From: Bacillota bacterium | GTDB taxonomy: Bacteria; Bacillota; UBA4882; JAAYXC01 | Length of the DNA stretch: 7,994 nt | Assembly: GCA_012516115.1 (NCBI GenBank) | Contig: JAAYXC010000344.1 | Span: forward strand, 1 to 7,994 | Direction of reading: 5' to 3' | Shown here: positions 1 to 5,833 of the stretch, in pieces | Layout of the letters: each line of letters starts with the position of its first letter | Numbering within the stretch: position 1 is the stretch's first letter | Position numbers and translations under genes: made by a program | Notes under the pieces: generated by a model | The model's database searches: none | What the model saw: only the letters and a program-made list of their open reading frames with translations | What the model was told of the DNA's origin: nothing

Positions 1-152
1 ACCTATAACATTAGGTGGTTATAACTATAGCACGGTCCCCGGTACGTGTCAAGGGTATTCCCTCGGAACGGAACCTTGCGCCTCTCCGGTAAACGGTGGT
101 AGACTAATGTCCGGAAGCAAAATGTACCCGGGAAGCGGAGGCGGCAACCATC
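1..152. other. No recognisable gene
   Basis: I see nothing I can name here. Short open stretches occur on both strands, but none has a convincing ribosome site, a family motif or a recognisable product. Base composition is more mixed than in the GC-rich genes to the right. The segment lies directly upstream of a decayed toxin gene, so it may be decayed flanking DNA or the old promoter region of that module. Confidence 0.5.
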
Positions 153-556
153 GATCGGTTTGAACTCCGTTTCGCACGTCTGCGAAACCAAATCCTTTAT
201 GAACTGGCCCAACTAGATATTTTTTGCCGGAAAAAACCAGATGATGCACATCTAGAAGGTACCTCGGCCCAATAGCGGGCCCTGGGCTCGTTTCTTCACG
301 ACTTCTATACTTGTTGCGAACGAATATTCACGCGCATCGCCGAGGAATAGGACGGGGGGCTACCGCATGGGCTTTCTTGGCATCAACAACTATTAATCCA
401 AATGACCCTCGATCTTCCCGAAACCCGTCCGGAATCTTATGGATTCGAACTGGAAATAGAAAAGATGCTTCCTCTCTTACACGTATGATCGCGATGATAG
501 AACGGCTAAGCGACGAGATCCGCCGTTTCCTCGCCCGCCAGGAAGAGGTGATCGTC
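153..556 (+). pseudogene. Decayed HepT-like (HEPN) toxin gene
   Basis: Translating the frame that starts at 153 gives a protein-like string interrupted by TAG at 273-275, TAG at 348-350 and TGA at 486-488. The similarity then continues in a different frame from 485 up to the next gene. The middle portion reads RALGSFLHDFY, ERIFTRIAEE, DGGLP, WHQQLLIQM and DLPETRP in order. I recognise this from memory as the pattern of HepT-like proteins encoded next to MntA-like nucleotidyltransferases. In intact relatives an Arg/His-rich segment of the HEPN RNase active site lies between the 'RP' block and the 'YGFEL' block. Here those blocks are almost adjacent, so a deletion of roughly 20-30 codons is inferred. 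The last piece (IERLSDEIRRFLARQ) resembles the family's C-terminal helix. With stops, a frameshift and the missing active site, the gene should give no toxin. The 5' limit is uncertain. Confidence 0.72.
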
Positions 557-913
557 ATGGAAACGATCGAACTTAAATCGTATCAAGCCGCCTGGCGGAG
601 ACGCCGGGCGGAAGCCGAAGCAGCCCGGCGGGAACGCGAAGCAAAGGCATGGTCCCGGGCCGGAGAACTGGCGGATCTGCTCAAGACGACATACGGTTGC
701 ACCGCGGTCTACCTCATCGGTTCCCTGGCCCGAGGTGATTTCGGGGAGGACTCCGACATCGACCTGGTCGTCGAGGGCCTGCCGGACAAAGATTACTTCC
801 ACGCCTTGGGCGAGCTCCAGCGGCGGTCCGAGTTTCCCGTGGACCTCATACCCTTGGTCGACGCCGATCGGTTGATCACCGAGAGCGTGACGAGCGAAGG
901 CATCCGGTTATGA
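557..913 (+). CDS. MntA-like minimal nucleotidyltransferase (antitoxin type)
   Basis: This is a 118-residue minimal nucleotidyltransferase (MNT). The signature G55-S56, ten residues, D67-x-D69 is present exactly (GSLARG then DSDIDLVV), and a third acidic residue is likely D96 in FPVDLIPL. The N-terminal 35 residues are very rich in Arg, Glu and Ala and should form a long charged helix. In MntA-HepT modules such proteins act as antitoxins by AMPylating the HEPN toxin in the cytoplasm; that role is known for the family and inferred here. I chose ATG 557 because AGAGGTGATC lies just upstream. The reading frame extends further up to a TTG at 311, but that part overlaps the toxin remnant. The partner toxin is broken, so this protein is either an orphan or serves another target. 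A terminator follows directly. Confidence 0.82.
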   Translation: METIELKSYQAAWRRRRAEAEAARREREAKAWSRAGELADLLKTTYGCTAVYLIGSLARGDFGEDSDIDLVVEGLPDKDYFHALGELQRRSEFPVDLIPLVDADRLITESVTSEGIRL

Positions 914-919
914 ATGATT

Positions 920-949
920 AGGACGGCCCATGGGCCGTCCTGCTGTTTT
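920..949 (+). terminator. Rho-independent terminator after the nucleotidyltransferase
   Basis: A perfect palindrome (GGACGGCCCA / TGGGCCGTCC at 921-940, extended by the A920-T941 pair) starts 7 bases after the stop codon and is followed by TGCTGTTTTA. On the plus strand it fits a terminator with a short U-rich tail. On the minus strand the tail (TAATCATTC) is poor, so any use for the convergent ypiB-like gene is doubtful. Confidence 0.75.
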
Positions 950-976
950 ATAACCTCATTTACCGTCAACTGCTTT

Positions 977-1564
977 TTACCCTTTGCTCCCGGCCTTCTC
1001 TCCGTCCGGGCAGGCGAGGGTCCCGCCGCCGGTCAGTTTCTTCAACTCTCCGGTGAGAAGATAGAAGGCCTTTCGGTCCCGTCGTTCCAGGGCCTGATCG
1101 ATGAGGAACATGATGGCGCGGCGTTTGAGGGTGCCCGAACCTCTGGGCGTGGAGGCCGTCTCAAGACCCGTGCCGATGCGGGCGAAGATGGCCGCCGCCG
1201 CCTCCCCACCCTCCTCCCGGGCGGACAGGAAGAGGCGTTCGCGATGCCGTCCGGGGAAGAAAGGGGCGAAATAAACCGGACCTTCGGTAAACGAGAGCTC
1301 GAAAAGGATGGTCTCGTCATCCGTGGTGGAACCGGAGAAGGTCTGGTAGAGCAAACCGGGTTGGCGAAGCCCGTAAGTCGACACTACGAGCAAAGGCCGG
1401 AGGTAACTGCAGTCCTCGATGAGGCGCAGCCGCGCGAGGCGCTCTTCGGGGAAGAGGAAGAAACGAAGCACGGACAAGGCCGAGGCCGACTTGAACCGAT
1501 GGCTCGCGATCAACCACTCGAGAAAGGCACGACGGTCTTCGATCCTCACTTGCTTGCCGTTCAT
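977..1564 (-). CDS. ypiB: YpiB-like protein (UPF0302 family, IDEAL domain)
   Basis: This 195-residue protein resembles Bacillus YpiB (UPF0302), a small cytoplasmic protein of uncertain function found across Firmicutes. Residues about 5-115 match the N-terminal domain in layout: an opening RRAFLEWLIASHRFK resembling 'KKEFLKWFLNHYQLK', then a helix with LRFFLF, then 'LLVVSTYGL', then a strand-rich part (ILFELSFT, PVYFAPFF). Residues about 148-177 (FLIDQALERRDRKAFYLL and TGELKKL) match the IDEAL segment, whose family pattern is 'IDEALDKQDKEAFHRLSAELK'. The last 18 residues are Gly/Lys-rich and look disordered. ATG 1564 is preceded by GGAGGGGGAGGAG, a strong ribosome site. The gene stands alone, converging with the nucleotidyltransferase gene. 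The assignment is from remembered family patterns, and the N-terminal domain match is looser than the IDEAL match. Confidence 0.75.
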   Translation of the reverse strand: MNGKQVRIEDRRAFLEWLIASHRFKSASALSVLRFFLFPEERLARLRLIEDCSYLRPLLVVSTYGLRQPGLLYQTFSGSTTDDETILFELSFTEGPVYFAPFFPGRHRERLFLSAREEGGEAAAAIFARIGTGLETASTPRGSGTLKRRAIMFLIDQALERRDRKAFYLLTGELKKLTGGGTLACPDGEKAGSKG

Positions 1565-1788
1565 GACTCCTCCCCCTCCCGCTTTTTAAATTATCCTCCT
1601 ACTTAAATCTTCGGCAGATGGGCCGCATAACCCTTGGATTGCGCGGGAGGAGATTGGTGCCAAATTTGATTTCCCTTGATTTTCTACAGACCTCCTTGAC
1701 ATTTCTTGCGTATTAGGCCCGACTTCCCTCGCTTCTTCCCTACCTTTACGGCAGGTAACACCATTTTTTTTGCCAGCTCGGTCGTGGC
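1565..1788. other. Intergenic gap between vapC and the ypiB-like gene
   Basis: No convincing gene lies here. It presumably holds the minus-strand promoter of the ypiB-like gene, where GATAAT on the minus strand near 1595 is a -10-like hexamer, but I find no good -35 at 17 bp. No clear terminator follows vapC: the eight-base T run at 1764-1771 is on the wrong strand for a minus-strand terminator. The downstream gene may therefore be partly read through from vapBC. Confidence 0.35.
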
Positions 1789-2199
1789 TTACCACACCTT
1801 CTTAAGCGCCTCGCCCTTTTGTGTGCGATAGATATCGAAATCCGAGTCCAACGTGAGGATCTCCATGACCTCCTCGCTCTCCGCCAGGACCATCAGCGTT
1901 GCGTCGGCGAAATCCATGGGCACATCGGCATACTTCCGCATGAGCTCGATGACCCGGGTAAGATGGGCTTTGGTAAACGGCGGAATCACCAAGGCCTCCC
2001 GGCGTAACCACTCCAGGAAATCCAGCTGCGCCTGGAGGTTAAAATCCAGCATGTAGAGGGCTTCGGTCACCACGGCCCAGGAAGTGACGAGCCTCCCCCG
2101 GTAACCGGCGAGGAACTCCCGGGTCCATTCGTGATCGGCGTCGTCCCGGTCGAAAAGGGCGATGAGCGGGCCGGCGTCAATGAGGATCCTTCTGGGCAT
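1789..2199 (-). CDS. vapC: PIN-domain ribonuclease toxin (VapC type)
   Basis: This is a 136-residue PIN-domain protein of typical VapC size, expected to be a Mg-dependent RNase acting in the cytoplasm. The acidic active-site set is visible: D8 in ILIDAGPLIAL, E46 in VVTEALY, D96 and D99 in MDFADATLM, and D118/D120 in LTLDSDFDIY. All four motif positions are present, so it looks active. The start at 2199 has AAGGGA a few bases upstream, inside the 3' end of the antitoxin gene. The two genes overlap by 23 bp in different frames, the usual sign of coupled toxin-antitoxin translation. The RNA target cannot be told from the sequence. It belongs to the branch of PIN proteins paired with ribbon-helix-helix antitoxins. 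No other gene follows closely on this strand. Confidence 0.88.
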   Translation of the reverse strand: MPRRILIDAGPLIALFDRDDADHEWTREFLAGYRGRLVTSWAVVTEALYMLDFNLQAQLDFLEWLRREALVIPPFTKAHLTRVIELMRKYADVPMDFADATLMVLAESEEVMEILTLDSDFDIYRTQKGEALKKVW

Positions 2200-2422
2200 G
2201 GAGCTTTTCCCTTAGCAGTCGTTCGTGATCGCGGGCGAGATTCCCGGCGCCGCTGCCGTGACGGCCGAAGAGATCCTCCCCGAGCTCGAAAGGGCTCTTC
2301 TCCCGTTGACTGAGGTATTCCACCAGGGCCTCTTTGACCAGATCGGCCTTGGATCGTCCCTCCTGCTTGGCGATGGCGGTCAGTTTATCCTCTAGTTCCC
2401 GCGGGAGCCTGATGCTGAACAT
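2177..2422 (-). CDS. vapB: Ribbon-helix-helix antitoxin (VapB type)
   Basis: This is an 81-residue antitoxin. Residues 1-40 form a CopG/ribbon-helix-helix DNA-binding domain: the strand FSIRLP at 2-7, helix ELEDKLTAIAKQEG, turn RSKADLVKE and a second helix ALVEYLSQ. Residues 45-81 carry the toxin-binding tail, with SPFELGEDLFGRHGSG followed by a charged helix. This tail pattern is common in antitoxins paired with PIN toxins. ATG 2422 has an excellent ribosome site (AGGAGGT, 7 bases upstream). The gene is first in a two-gene operon with vapC. The protein is expected to neutralise VapC and, with it, to repress its own promoter. A palindromic candidate operator overlaps the -10 upstream. Confidence 0.87.
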   Translation of the reverse strand: MFSIRLPRELEDKLTAIAKQEGRSKADLVKEALVEYLSQREKSPFELGEDLFGRHGSGAGNLARDHERLLREKLHAQKDPH

Positions 2423-2436
2423 AAGAATACCTCCTA

Positions 2437-2453
2437 TAATACAAATTGTAATA
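2437..2453. promoter_or_regulatory. Candidate antitoxin operator
   Basis: TACAA-A-TTGTA (2440-2450) is a perfect 11-bp palindrome, and two further pairs outside it also match (2437/2453, 2438/2452). It covers the -10 of the vapBC promoter. Ribbon-helix-helix antitoxins commonly bind such short inverted repeats to autoregulate. Binding by this VapB is inferred. Confidence 0.5.
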
Positions 2454-2474
2454 CATGAAAGGGAGGAGCGTCAA
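2445..2474 (-). promoter_or_regulatory. vapBC promoter (sigma-A type)
   Basis: On the minus strand TTGACG (2469-2474) is followed after 18 bp by TACAAT (2445-2450), each five of six to the -35/-10 consensus. The start of transcription would fall about 15 bases before the antitoxin ribosome site. An alternative -10 (TATTAT) lies a few bases further down. Confidence 0.68.
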
Positions 2475-2629
2475 GTGCCACTCCGAAAACCCTTCTCAAC
2501 CCAACCCCAGGCCCCTCACATGGAAACCCATTCCTTCAGAAGTTCGTAAATTCTTTTTGGCAATGATCGGCGACGCCCCTCGCCTGCCCATGCGCGCGAT
2601 AACCGCTCCGGCCCGGCCCGCCCGTACCT
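2475..2629. other. Non-coding gap
   Basis: I see no supportable gene or site here. The open frames crossing it on both strands lack ribosome sites and recognisable content. It separates the vapBC promoter from the terminator of the zinc-ribbon gene. Confidence 0.45.
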
Positions 2630-2668
2630 AAAAAATAAGGCCACCGATGGACCACCCGGTGGCTTTTT
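2630..2668 (-). terminator. Bidirectional terminator after the zinc-ribbon gene
   Basis: GCCACCG (2640-2646) and CGGTGGC (2657-2663) form a perfect 7-bp stem with a 10-base loop. On the minus strand the stem is followed by CTTATTTTTT, serving the zinc-ribbon gene that ends at 2724. On the plus strand it is followed by TTTTT (2664-2668), so it can also stop plus-strand reading. Confidence 0.8.
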
Positions 2669-2723
2669 GCCTGCATCTCTTCCTCGTCCCTTTTGATATG
2701 TGAAAAAGTGGAATCCGTTTCGC

Positions 2724-2864
2724 CTAACGGGTCTTGGCGACGATCCCGCCCAAAGCGGCGCGGCGGAGTTCCCCGGGCACGCGCGTACTCAGCTTGGCGC
2801 TGCACTTCGGGCAGTAGACGAGCCCGGCCGAGACCACCTTATGCCCGCAGTCCGGACAGTACAT
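2724..2864 (-). CDS. Small zinc-ribbon protein, predicted Pho-regulated
   Basis: This is a 46-residue protein with one zinc ribbon: C3-P-D-C6, eleven residues, then C18-P-K-C21, followed by a basic, Arg-rich tail (ELRR, final residues KTR). Four cysteines in CPxC pairs should bind one zinc. The function is unknown; such mini-ribbons can be nucleic-acid or protein adaptors. I chose ATG 2864 because AAAGGAGGG lies 8 bases upstream. A longer frame reaching 2915 would begin upstream of the predicted transcription start. The gene is divergent from the phosphate locus and is preceded, about 60 bp away on its own strand, by a four-repeat Pho box with a correctly spaced -10. A hairpin terminator follows, so it is a complete single-gene unit. 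A role in phosphate starvation is inferred from the promoter alone. Confidence 0.75.
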   Translation of the reverse strand: MYCPDCGHKVVSAGLVYCPKCSAKLSTRVPGELRRAALGGIVAKTR

Positions 2865-2906
2865 TCTTTTTTCCCTCCTTTCGCCTCTTTTCTTCGAGCT
2901 GAAGCC

Positions 2907-2960
2907 ATAATACAACCGCCATGTTAAGCGCCTGTTAGCAAAAGATTAAGTCTTGGTTAA
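2907..2960 (-). promoter_or_regulatory. Pho box 1 and promoter of the zinc-ribbon gene
   Basis: Read on the minus strand, four hexamers TTAACC, TTAATC, CTAACA and TTAACA start exactly 11 bp apart (plus-strand blocks 2955-2960, 2944-2949, 2933-2938, 2922-2927). Nine bases later comes TATTAT (2907-2912), a five-of-six -10. PhoP of Firmicutes binds TTAACA-like direct repeats at about 11-bp spacing just upstream of the -10, replacing a -35. Orientation follows from the TTAAC/TTAATC asymmetry and points to the zinc-ribbon gene. Confidence 0.75.
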
Positions 2961-2977
2961 ATTTGGATAAACCAAGA
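2951..2977. repeat. Inverted repeat in the divergent control region
   Basis: TCTTGGTT (2951-2958) and AACCAAGA (2970-2977) are perfect 8-bp arms around an 11-base spacer. The left arm overlaps the outermost repeat of Pho box 1. No T-run follows on either strand, so it is not a terminator. It may be a second operator or chance. Confidence 0.45.
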
Positions 2978-3036
2978 GGGGTTATAAATTACCGCCCTTC
3001 ATCTGTATCGATCCGGGATGGGAGTAATACCAAATT

Positions 3037-3090
3037 TTAATTTTTCCTTAACCTAGCTTTATCTCCATCTTAATAAAGACCGCGTAAGAT
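3037..3090 (+). promoter_or_regulatory. Pho box 2 and promoter of the pstS remnant and phosphatase
   Basis: Hexamers TTAATT (3037), TTAACC (3048), TTATCT (3059) and TTAATA (3070) start exactly 11 bp apart. Nine bases after the last is TAAGAT (3085-3090), a four-of-six -10 identical to that of Pho box 4. There is no classical -35. Transcription would begin near 3097 and run through the truncated pstS into the alkaline phosphatase gene. Confidence 0.75.
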
Positions 3091-3170
3091 ACAGCTTGGT
3101 TCCGAGAATCGGCCTTCGCGCAGACATGTGTGTAGTTTAAACTAAAACTTTACAGAAAGGAGGTCTCATC

Positions 3171-3515
3171 CTGAGGTCATTGATCTATGGATTGCTTTTA
3201 AGCCTTTCGGCCACGTTCCTTTCGAGCCCTACCGGTGGCAGTGAGTTAACCGGAACCATCACCATTGCCGGCTCCACTTCCATGGAACCCCTCTCGCGCG
3301 AACTGGGCGCCGCCTTCGAAAGACTCCATCCCAACGTAAAAGTGATCGTGCACGGCGGCGGGTCCGGGGCCGTCTGAGCCATTATCTTACCCATGAAATC
3401 GCTTTTTTGGAGGGACCAAGCCGCCGTACCATGCGCGGAGGACGGCCGGGAGATCGTTTCGGTCGTTTCTCCGACCCAACCGGTTTCGCTCGAAGTCCAA
3501 GTCCAACACGAGTAG
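3171..3515 (+). pseudogene. Truncated pstS paralogue (phosphate-binding protein)
   Basis: The first part encodes a PstS N-terminus: a short hydrophobic signal (LIYGLLLSLSATFL), then ELTGTITIAGSTSMEPL, a helix, and VHGGGSGAV, the first phosphate-binding loops. By eye about half of 46 residues match the intact PstS downstream. A TGA at 3375-3377 stops it right after the GGGSGA loop; intact PstS continues for about 200 residues more. After the stop the same frame stays open to TAG 3513-3515, but this tail shows no PstS similarity, so a deletion joined to foreign sequence is likely, not a mere point mutation. AAGGAGG (3157-3163) is placed 7 bases before CTG 3171, which would be the old start, perhaps mutated from ATG or TTG; TTG 3180 is too far from it. 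It sits between Pho box 2 and the phosphatase gene and now acts at most as a leader. Confidence 0.8.
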
Positions 3516-3554
3516 GATAAAAACGAACAAAAATCATTAAGGGGGTAAATCCAA

Positions 3555-4877
3555 ATGAAAAAAAGCTTCCGGCGTGTGTTCACTCCCATCATCGGTATTC
3601 TTCTTGCGTTATGCCTCACGTTTATCTCGTTGGCCATGCCGGCCTCCGAAGCAAAGGCCAAGAACGTAATCCTCTTAATCGGCGACGGCATGGGTTTCGG
3701 GCAGATGACCGCGGCCCGTATCTACAAAGGCGCGCCTCTATGCATGGACGAATTCTCCTGTACCGGCTTCGTCTCGACCTACCCCCATGACCCGGTGGAA
3801 AAATGGGTCACCGACTCGGCCGCCGCCGGGACGGCCATCGCCACGGGGGTTAAGACCTATAACGCCGCCATCAGCGTAGATGGGAAGAAAAGACCGGTAA
3901 AAACCATCTTGGAGTACGCCCAGGAACACGGTAAAGCGACCGGCCTCGTGACCACCACGCGGATCACCCACGCCACGCCGGCGGTCTTCGCCGCCCACAA
4001 CCCGAACCGCGACGCCGAGGATGAGATCGCCGCAGACATCCTCGCCCATAACGTAACCGTGCTTTTGGGCGGCGGTAGCCGCCACTTCCTGCCGACCAAC
4101 CTCAAAGGGAAGAGGACGGACGGCCTAAATCTGGTAGAGAAAGCCAAGAGCATGGGATATCGGTACGTGGAGACCGCGGCGGAGATGGCCGCCGTCAGCT
4201 CGGGGAAGCTGCTCGGACTCTTTAAGGCCAGCCACATGAGCTACGAGATCGATCGCTCCGCCACCGAACCGTCCCTGGCCCAGATGACCCAAAAGGCCCT
4301 GGAATTACTGGATGACGACCCCGACGGGTTCTTCCTCATGGTCGAGGGCGGCCGCATCGACCACGCCTGCCATGCCCACGACGGTGCCGCCGCCGTCCGC
4401 GATACCTTGGCCTTCGACGAGGCCGTCCGCGTGGCCTTCACCTATGCGCTGCAGAACCGCGACACGTTGGCGATCGTCACGGCCGACCACGAGACCGGCG
4501 GCTTCTCGGTGGGCGGTTACGGCCAGTACTGCTTTAATCCGGAGATCTTGCGGACCGCCAAGGCCTCCTTCGAGGACGTCATCGCTCCCCAACTGAATGA
4601 AAAGAACTTCCAAGAGTTACTGGCACGTTACTACGGGATCACCGATCTTACCCCGGAGGAGATCGCCGCGGTGAGACTCGGGTTCGAAAAGAAGGTCGGC
4701 GCCATCGCCCTTGCCGAGGTGGTGAGCAGGCGGGCCTTGCTCGGTTGGACTTCCAGCGCCCACACCGGAAACGATGTGCCCATCATGGCCTACGGACCCT
4801 TCGCGGAGTTCTTTACCGGTCGTCTGGATAACACCGAGATTTTCGAGGGGATGATGGCCGCCTTTGGTTTTAGATGA
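3555..4877 (+). CDS. phoA: Secreted alkaline phosphatase
   Basis: This is a 440-residue alkaline phosphatase that would release inorganic phosphate from phosphomonoesters outside the membrane. A Sec signal (MKKSFRR, a hydrophobic run to about residue 28, then EAKA with likely cleavage after A35) precedes the mature enzyme. Active-site motifs are complete: D44 in GDGMG; D87 and nucleophile S88 in TDSAAAGTA; R136 and H139 in TTRITHATPA; E264, D269 and H273 in VEGGRIDHACH; D311-H312 in TADHETGG; and H403 in SSAHTG. His replaces Lys in the IDH segment, unlike the Escherichia coli enzyme (D153/K328) and as in many other bacterial alkaline phosphatases. Residues about 328-395 form a helical insertion near the C-terminal part. 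ATG 3555 has AAGGGGG 9 bases upstream. No Pho box lies directly before it, so it should be transcribed from Pho box 2 through the pstS remnant. Confidence 0.93.
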   Translation: MKKSFRRVFTPIIGILLALCLTFISLAMPASEAKAKNVILLIGDGMGFGQMTAARIYKGAPLCMDEFSCTGFVSTYPHDPVEKWVTDSAAAGTAIATGVKTYNAAISVDGKKRPVKTILEYAQEHGKATGLVTTTRITHATPAVFAAHNPNRDAEDEIAADILAHNVTVLLGGGSRHFLPTNLKGKRTDGLNLVEKAKSMGYRYVETAAEMAAVSSGKLLGLFKASHMSYEIDRSATEPSLAQMTQKALELLDDDPDGFFLMVEGGRIDHACHAHDGAAAVRDTLAFDEAVRVAFTYALQNRDTLAIVTADHETGGFSVGGYGQYCFNPEILRTAKASFEDVIAPQLNEKNFQELLARYYGITDLTPEEIAAVRLGFEKKVGAIALAEVVSRRALLGWTSSAHTGNDVPIMAYGPFAEFFTGRLDNTEIFEGMMAAFGFR

Positions 4878-4887
4878 TCGCCGTAAT

Positions 4888-4941
4888 TTAACCGCGTCTT
4901 AACCGGAGATTAATTCTCCTTTAATCCGCCCTTGCTAAACT
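4888..4941 (+). promoter_or_regulatory. Pho box 3 and promoter of pstS
   Basis: Hexamers TTAACC (4888), TTAACC (4899), TTAATT (4910) and TTAATC (4921) start exactly 11 bp apart, the cleanest of the four boxes. Nine bases later is TAAACT (4936-4941), a four-of-six -10. Transcription should start near 4948. A small hairpin GGAGA/TCTCC (4905-4919) overlaps the repeats, and no good terminator separates it from the phosphatase gene. Confidence 0.8.
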
Positions 4942-4982
4942 CAAAAAAGACCAAAACAAAAATTAAAAGTGAGGTGGCAAAG

Positions 4983-5810
4983 GTGAAAAAATCCCTCGGA
5001 ATCCTCGTTCTTCTCCTGGGCCTGATTACGGCCCTGGGCACGATGATCCGGCCTTCGGGAGGCGAGCTCCAAGGCACGCTCCGTCTCGTCGGCTCGACCT
5101 CGGTCCAGCCCCTGGCCGAGGAACTGGCGCGGGCCTTCATGGCCAAAAACCCCAAGGTCAACATCACCGTGGCCGGCGGCGGCTCCGGCGCCGGGATCAA
5201 GGCCGCCCAGACGGGCGCGGCGGAGATCGGTACCTGCTCCCGCGAGCTCAAGCCGGAAGAAGAGGCCACCGGCCTCGTGCCCACGGTCATCGCCAAGGAC
5301 GGCATCGCGGTCATCGTCAACCGGGCGAACCGGGTGAAAGACCTCTCCCTGGCCCAATTGGCCGCGATCTATGCCGGCCGGATCAAAAACTGGAAAGAGG
5401 TCGGCGGGCCGAACGCCTCCATCGTCCTCGTGGGCCGCGAGGCCGGCTCGGGGACGAGGGGCGCCTTCGAGGAGATCGTGATGCAGCCCGCCAAACTCGA
5501 AGTCTCGCCCGAGATGCTCCAGCAGGGTTCCACCGGAGCCGTCCGCCAGTTCGTGGCGGTCACCAAGTATGCCATCGGCTACATCTCCCTCGGCCAGCTC
5601 GATGCCACGGTGAGAGCCCTCTCCATCGACGGCGTCGCGGCCACCGAGGAAAACGTGCTTAAGGGAAGTTACAAGATCGCCCGTCCCTTCCTCTTCGTCA
5701 CCAACGGCCCCCCGCGGGGCCTGGCCAAGGCCTTCATCGACTTCGTCCTCTCCCCGGCCGGCCAGGCCATCGTGGCCCGGGAGTTCATCCCGGTAGGAAA
5801 AACCAAATAA
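4983..5810 (+). CDS. pstS: Phosphate-binding protein PstS
   Basis: This 275-residue periplasmic-type binding protein captures phosphate outside the membrane and delivers it to PstC/PstA. The phosphate loops are present: GSTSVQPL, GGGSGAGI and REAGSGTRGAF, plus the family blocks GIAVIVN, IYAGRIKNWKEVGG, GSTGAV, AIGYISLGQ and the C-terminal FVLSPAGQAIV. The N-terminus is Lys-Lys plus a hydrophobic stretch (about residues 5-21) with no cysteine, so it is not the usual lipoprotein of Gram-positive PstS; it may be cleaved by signal peptidase I or stay anchored. I chose GTG 4983, which has GAGGTG 6 bases upstream. The in-frame TTG 4932 lies at the -10 of Pho box 3, before the predicted transcription start, so it cannot be used from that promoter. 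It has its own promoter and its own terminator, separate from pstCAB. Confidence 0.93.
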   Translation: MKKSLGILVLLLGLITALGTMIRPSGGELQGTLRLVGSTSVQPLAEELARAFMAKNPKVNITVAGGGSGAGIKAAQTGAAEIGTCSRELKPEEEATGLVPTVIAKDGIAVIVNRANRVKDLSLAQLAAIYAGRIKNWKEVGGPNASIVLVGREAGSGTRGAFEEIVMQPAKLEVSPEMLQQGSTGAVRQFVAVTKYAIGYISLGQLDATVRALSIDGVAATEENVLKGSYKIARPFLFVTNGPPRGLAKAFIDFVLSPAGQAIVAREFIPVGKTK

Positions 5811-5833
5811 CCAGGCCCCGCGTGGCCTTCATG

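Noticed and set aside
914..1606. 230-codon open frame on the plus strand
   Set aside because: It is antisense to the ypiB-like gene, starts directly after the previous stop and includes the terminator. It has no ribosome site and its product is low-complexity and Gly/Glu/Arg-rich.
1696..1724. TTGACA on the plus strand as a promoter
   Set aside because: There is no -10-like hexamer at 16-18 bp and no plus-strand gene downstream.
1586..1795. 69-codon open frame on the minus strand after vapC
   Set aside because: It has no ribosome site or motif, and the composition of the product looks like a random frame.
2536..2805. 89-codon open frame on the minus strand
   Set aside because: It runs through a clear hairpin terminator and overlaps the zinc-ribbon gene in another frame, with no recognisable content.
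3375..3377. TGA as a selenocysteine codon in the pstS remnant
   Set aside because: Intact PstS has no Cys or Sec at this position, no SECIS-like hairpin is evident right after it, and the sequence beyond is unrelated to PstS.
3185..3691. 168-codon open frame on the minus strand
   Set aside because: It is antisense to the pstS remnant and the start of the phosphatase gene; no family motif or ribosome site is visible.
4932..4982. Earlier TTG start for pstS
   Set aside because: The added residues are a Lys-rich run with no ribosome site, and the TTG lies at the predicted -10, upstream of the transcript start.
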